The translations under genes were made by a program, and so were the position numbers. This document shows, piece after piece, positions 42,780 to 42,823 of a stretch of 42,823 bases of DNA (position 1 is its first letter; the number at the start of each line of letters is the position of its first letter). The stretch is from NCBI RefSeq assembly GCF_020907985.1, contig NZ_JAJJPA010000050.1:1-42823 (forward strand). Direction: 5' to 3'. The DNA is from Kitasatospora humi. GTDB lineage: Bacteria > Actinomycetota > Actinomycetes > Streptomycetales > Streptomycetaceae. A model generated the notes under the pieces. The model was given only the letters and a program-made list of their open reading frames with translations. It was not told where the DNA came from and made no database searches.

Positions 42780-42823
42780 GGGCCGATTCGCCCTCGTTCG
42801 ATCAGCCGGGCTCACCGCTCCGG

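Overview
The window is very GC-rich actinomycete chromosome, most likely Streptomyces, Kitasatospora or a close relative. Supporting signs are the codon usage, frequent GTG starts, 4-bp stop/start overlaps, leaderless-looking promoters, a radA-disA-mutY repair block, a cyclic-nucleotide-domain (family 2B) encapsulin with a polyprenyl synthase, and abundant regulator/enzyme pairs. No 16S, integrase or taxon-specific marker is visible, so the genus is inferred.

Layout. 1-3190 is an accessory patch. Two tRNA-Thr(UGU) 3'-half remnants (15-57 and 2889-2931, same orientation, 35 of 43 positions identical) bracket a lower-GC two-gene cassette of an RloA-type ATPase and an RloB-type protein (AbiL/RloAB-like phage defence). 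The RloB start region carries an out-of-frame ATG next to a G8 run. 3191-5368 holds two convergent lipoprotein genes around a terminator. 5519-9827 holds an orphan HsdM/HsdS-like methylase homologue whose NPPF motif reads HPPF, then a membrane protein translationally coupled to a Ser/Thr kinase with a TPR-like tail. 10057-17932 is ordinary accessory metabolism: a Tat-exported NTF2-fold protein, a TIGR03086 protein, LtrA, an AraC regulator divergent from a GH35 beta-galactosidase, an SDR divergent from an XRE-MltR regulator, and ogt.

18021-20748 is the encapsulin nanocompartment locus: a perfect 22-bp palindrome, the shell gene with an inserted CRP-like domain, and a polyprenyl synthase as probable cargo. 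After minisatellite DNA comes a DUF4239 membrane protein whose frame runs far into the convergent NAD-dependent epimerase gene. 23058-29835 is a genome-maintenance block: a sigma-like/zinc-finger/transmembrane/BACON protein divergent from radA, then disA (c-di-AMP synthase), a membrane-anchored protein and a short mutY. 29899-32261 is a DHA2 efflux pump divergent from its TetR regulator with a clear operator between them. 32268-34718 holds an M23 endopeptidase and a PLP enzyme.

34827-38809 is the most striking system: a Trypco2 protein overlapping by TTGA a 1,219-residue trypsin-NACHT-TPR protein. It is an NLR-like protease module, plausibly an anti-phage or self-monitoring conflict system. 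The right end (38820-42699) has an HxlR regulator divergent from a quinone oxidoreductase, a uracil/xanthine permease and an NmrA-like oxidoreductase.

Non-coding DNA of 2932-3190, 9828-10056, 27666-27861 and 15472-15612 is GC-rich, partly repetitive, and contains no gene I can support.
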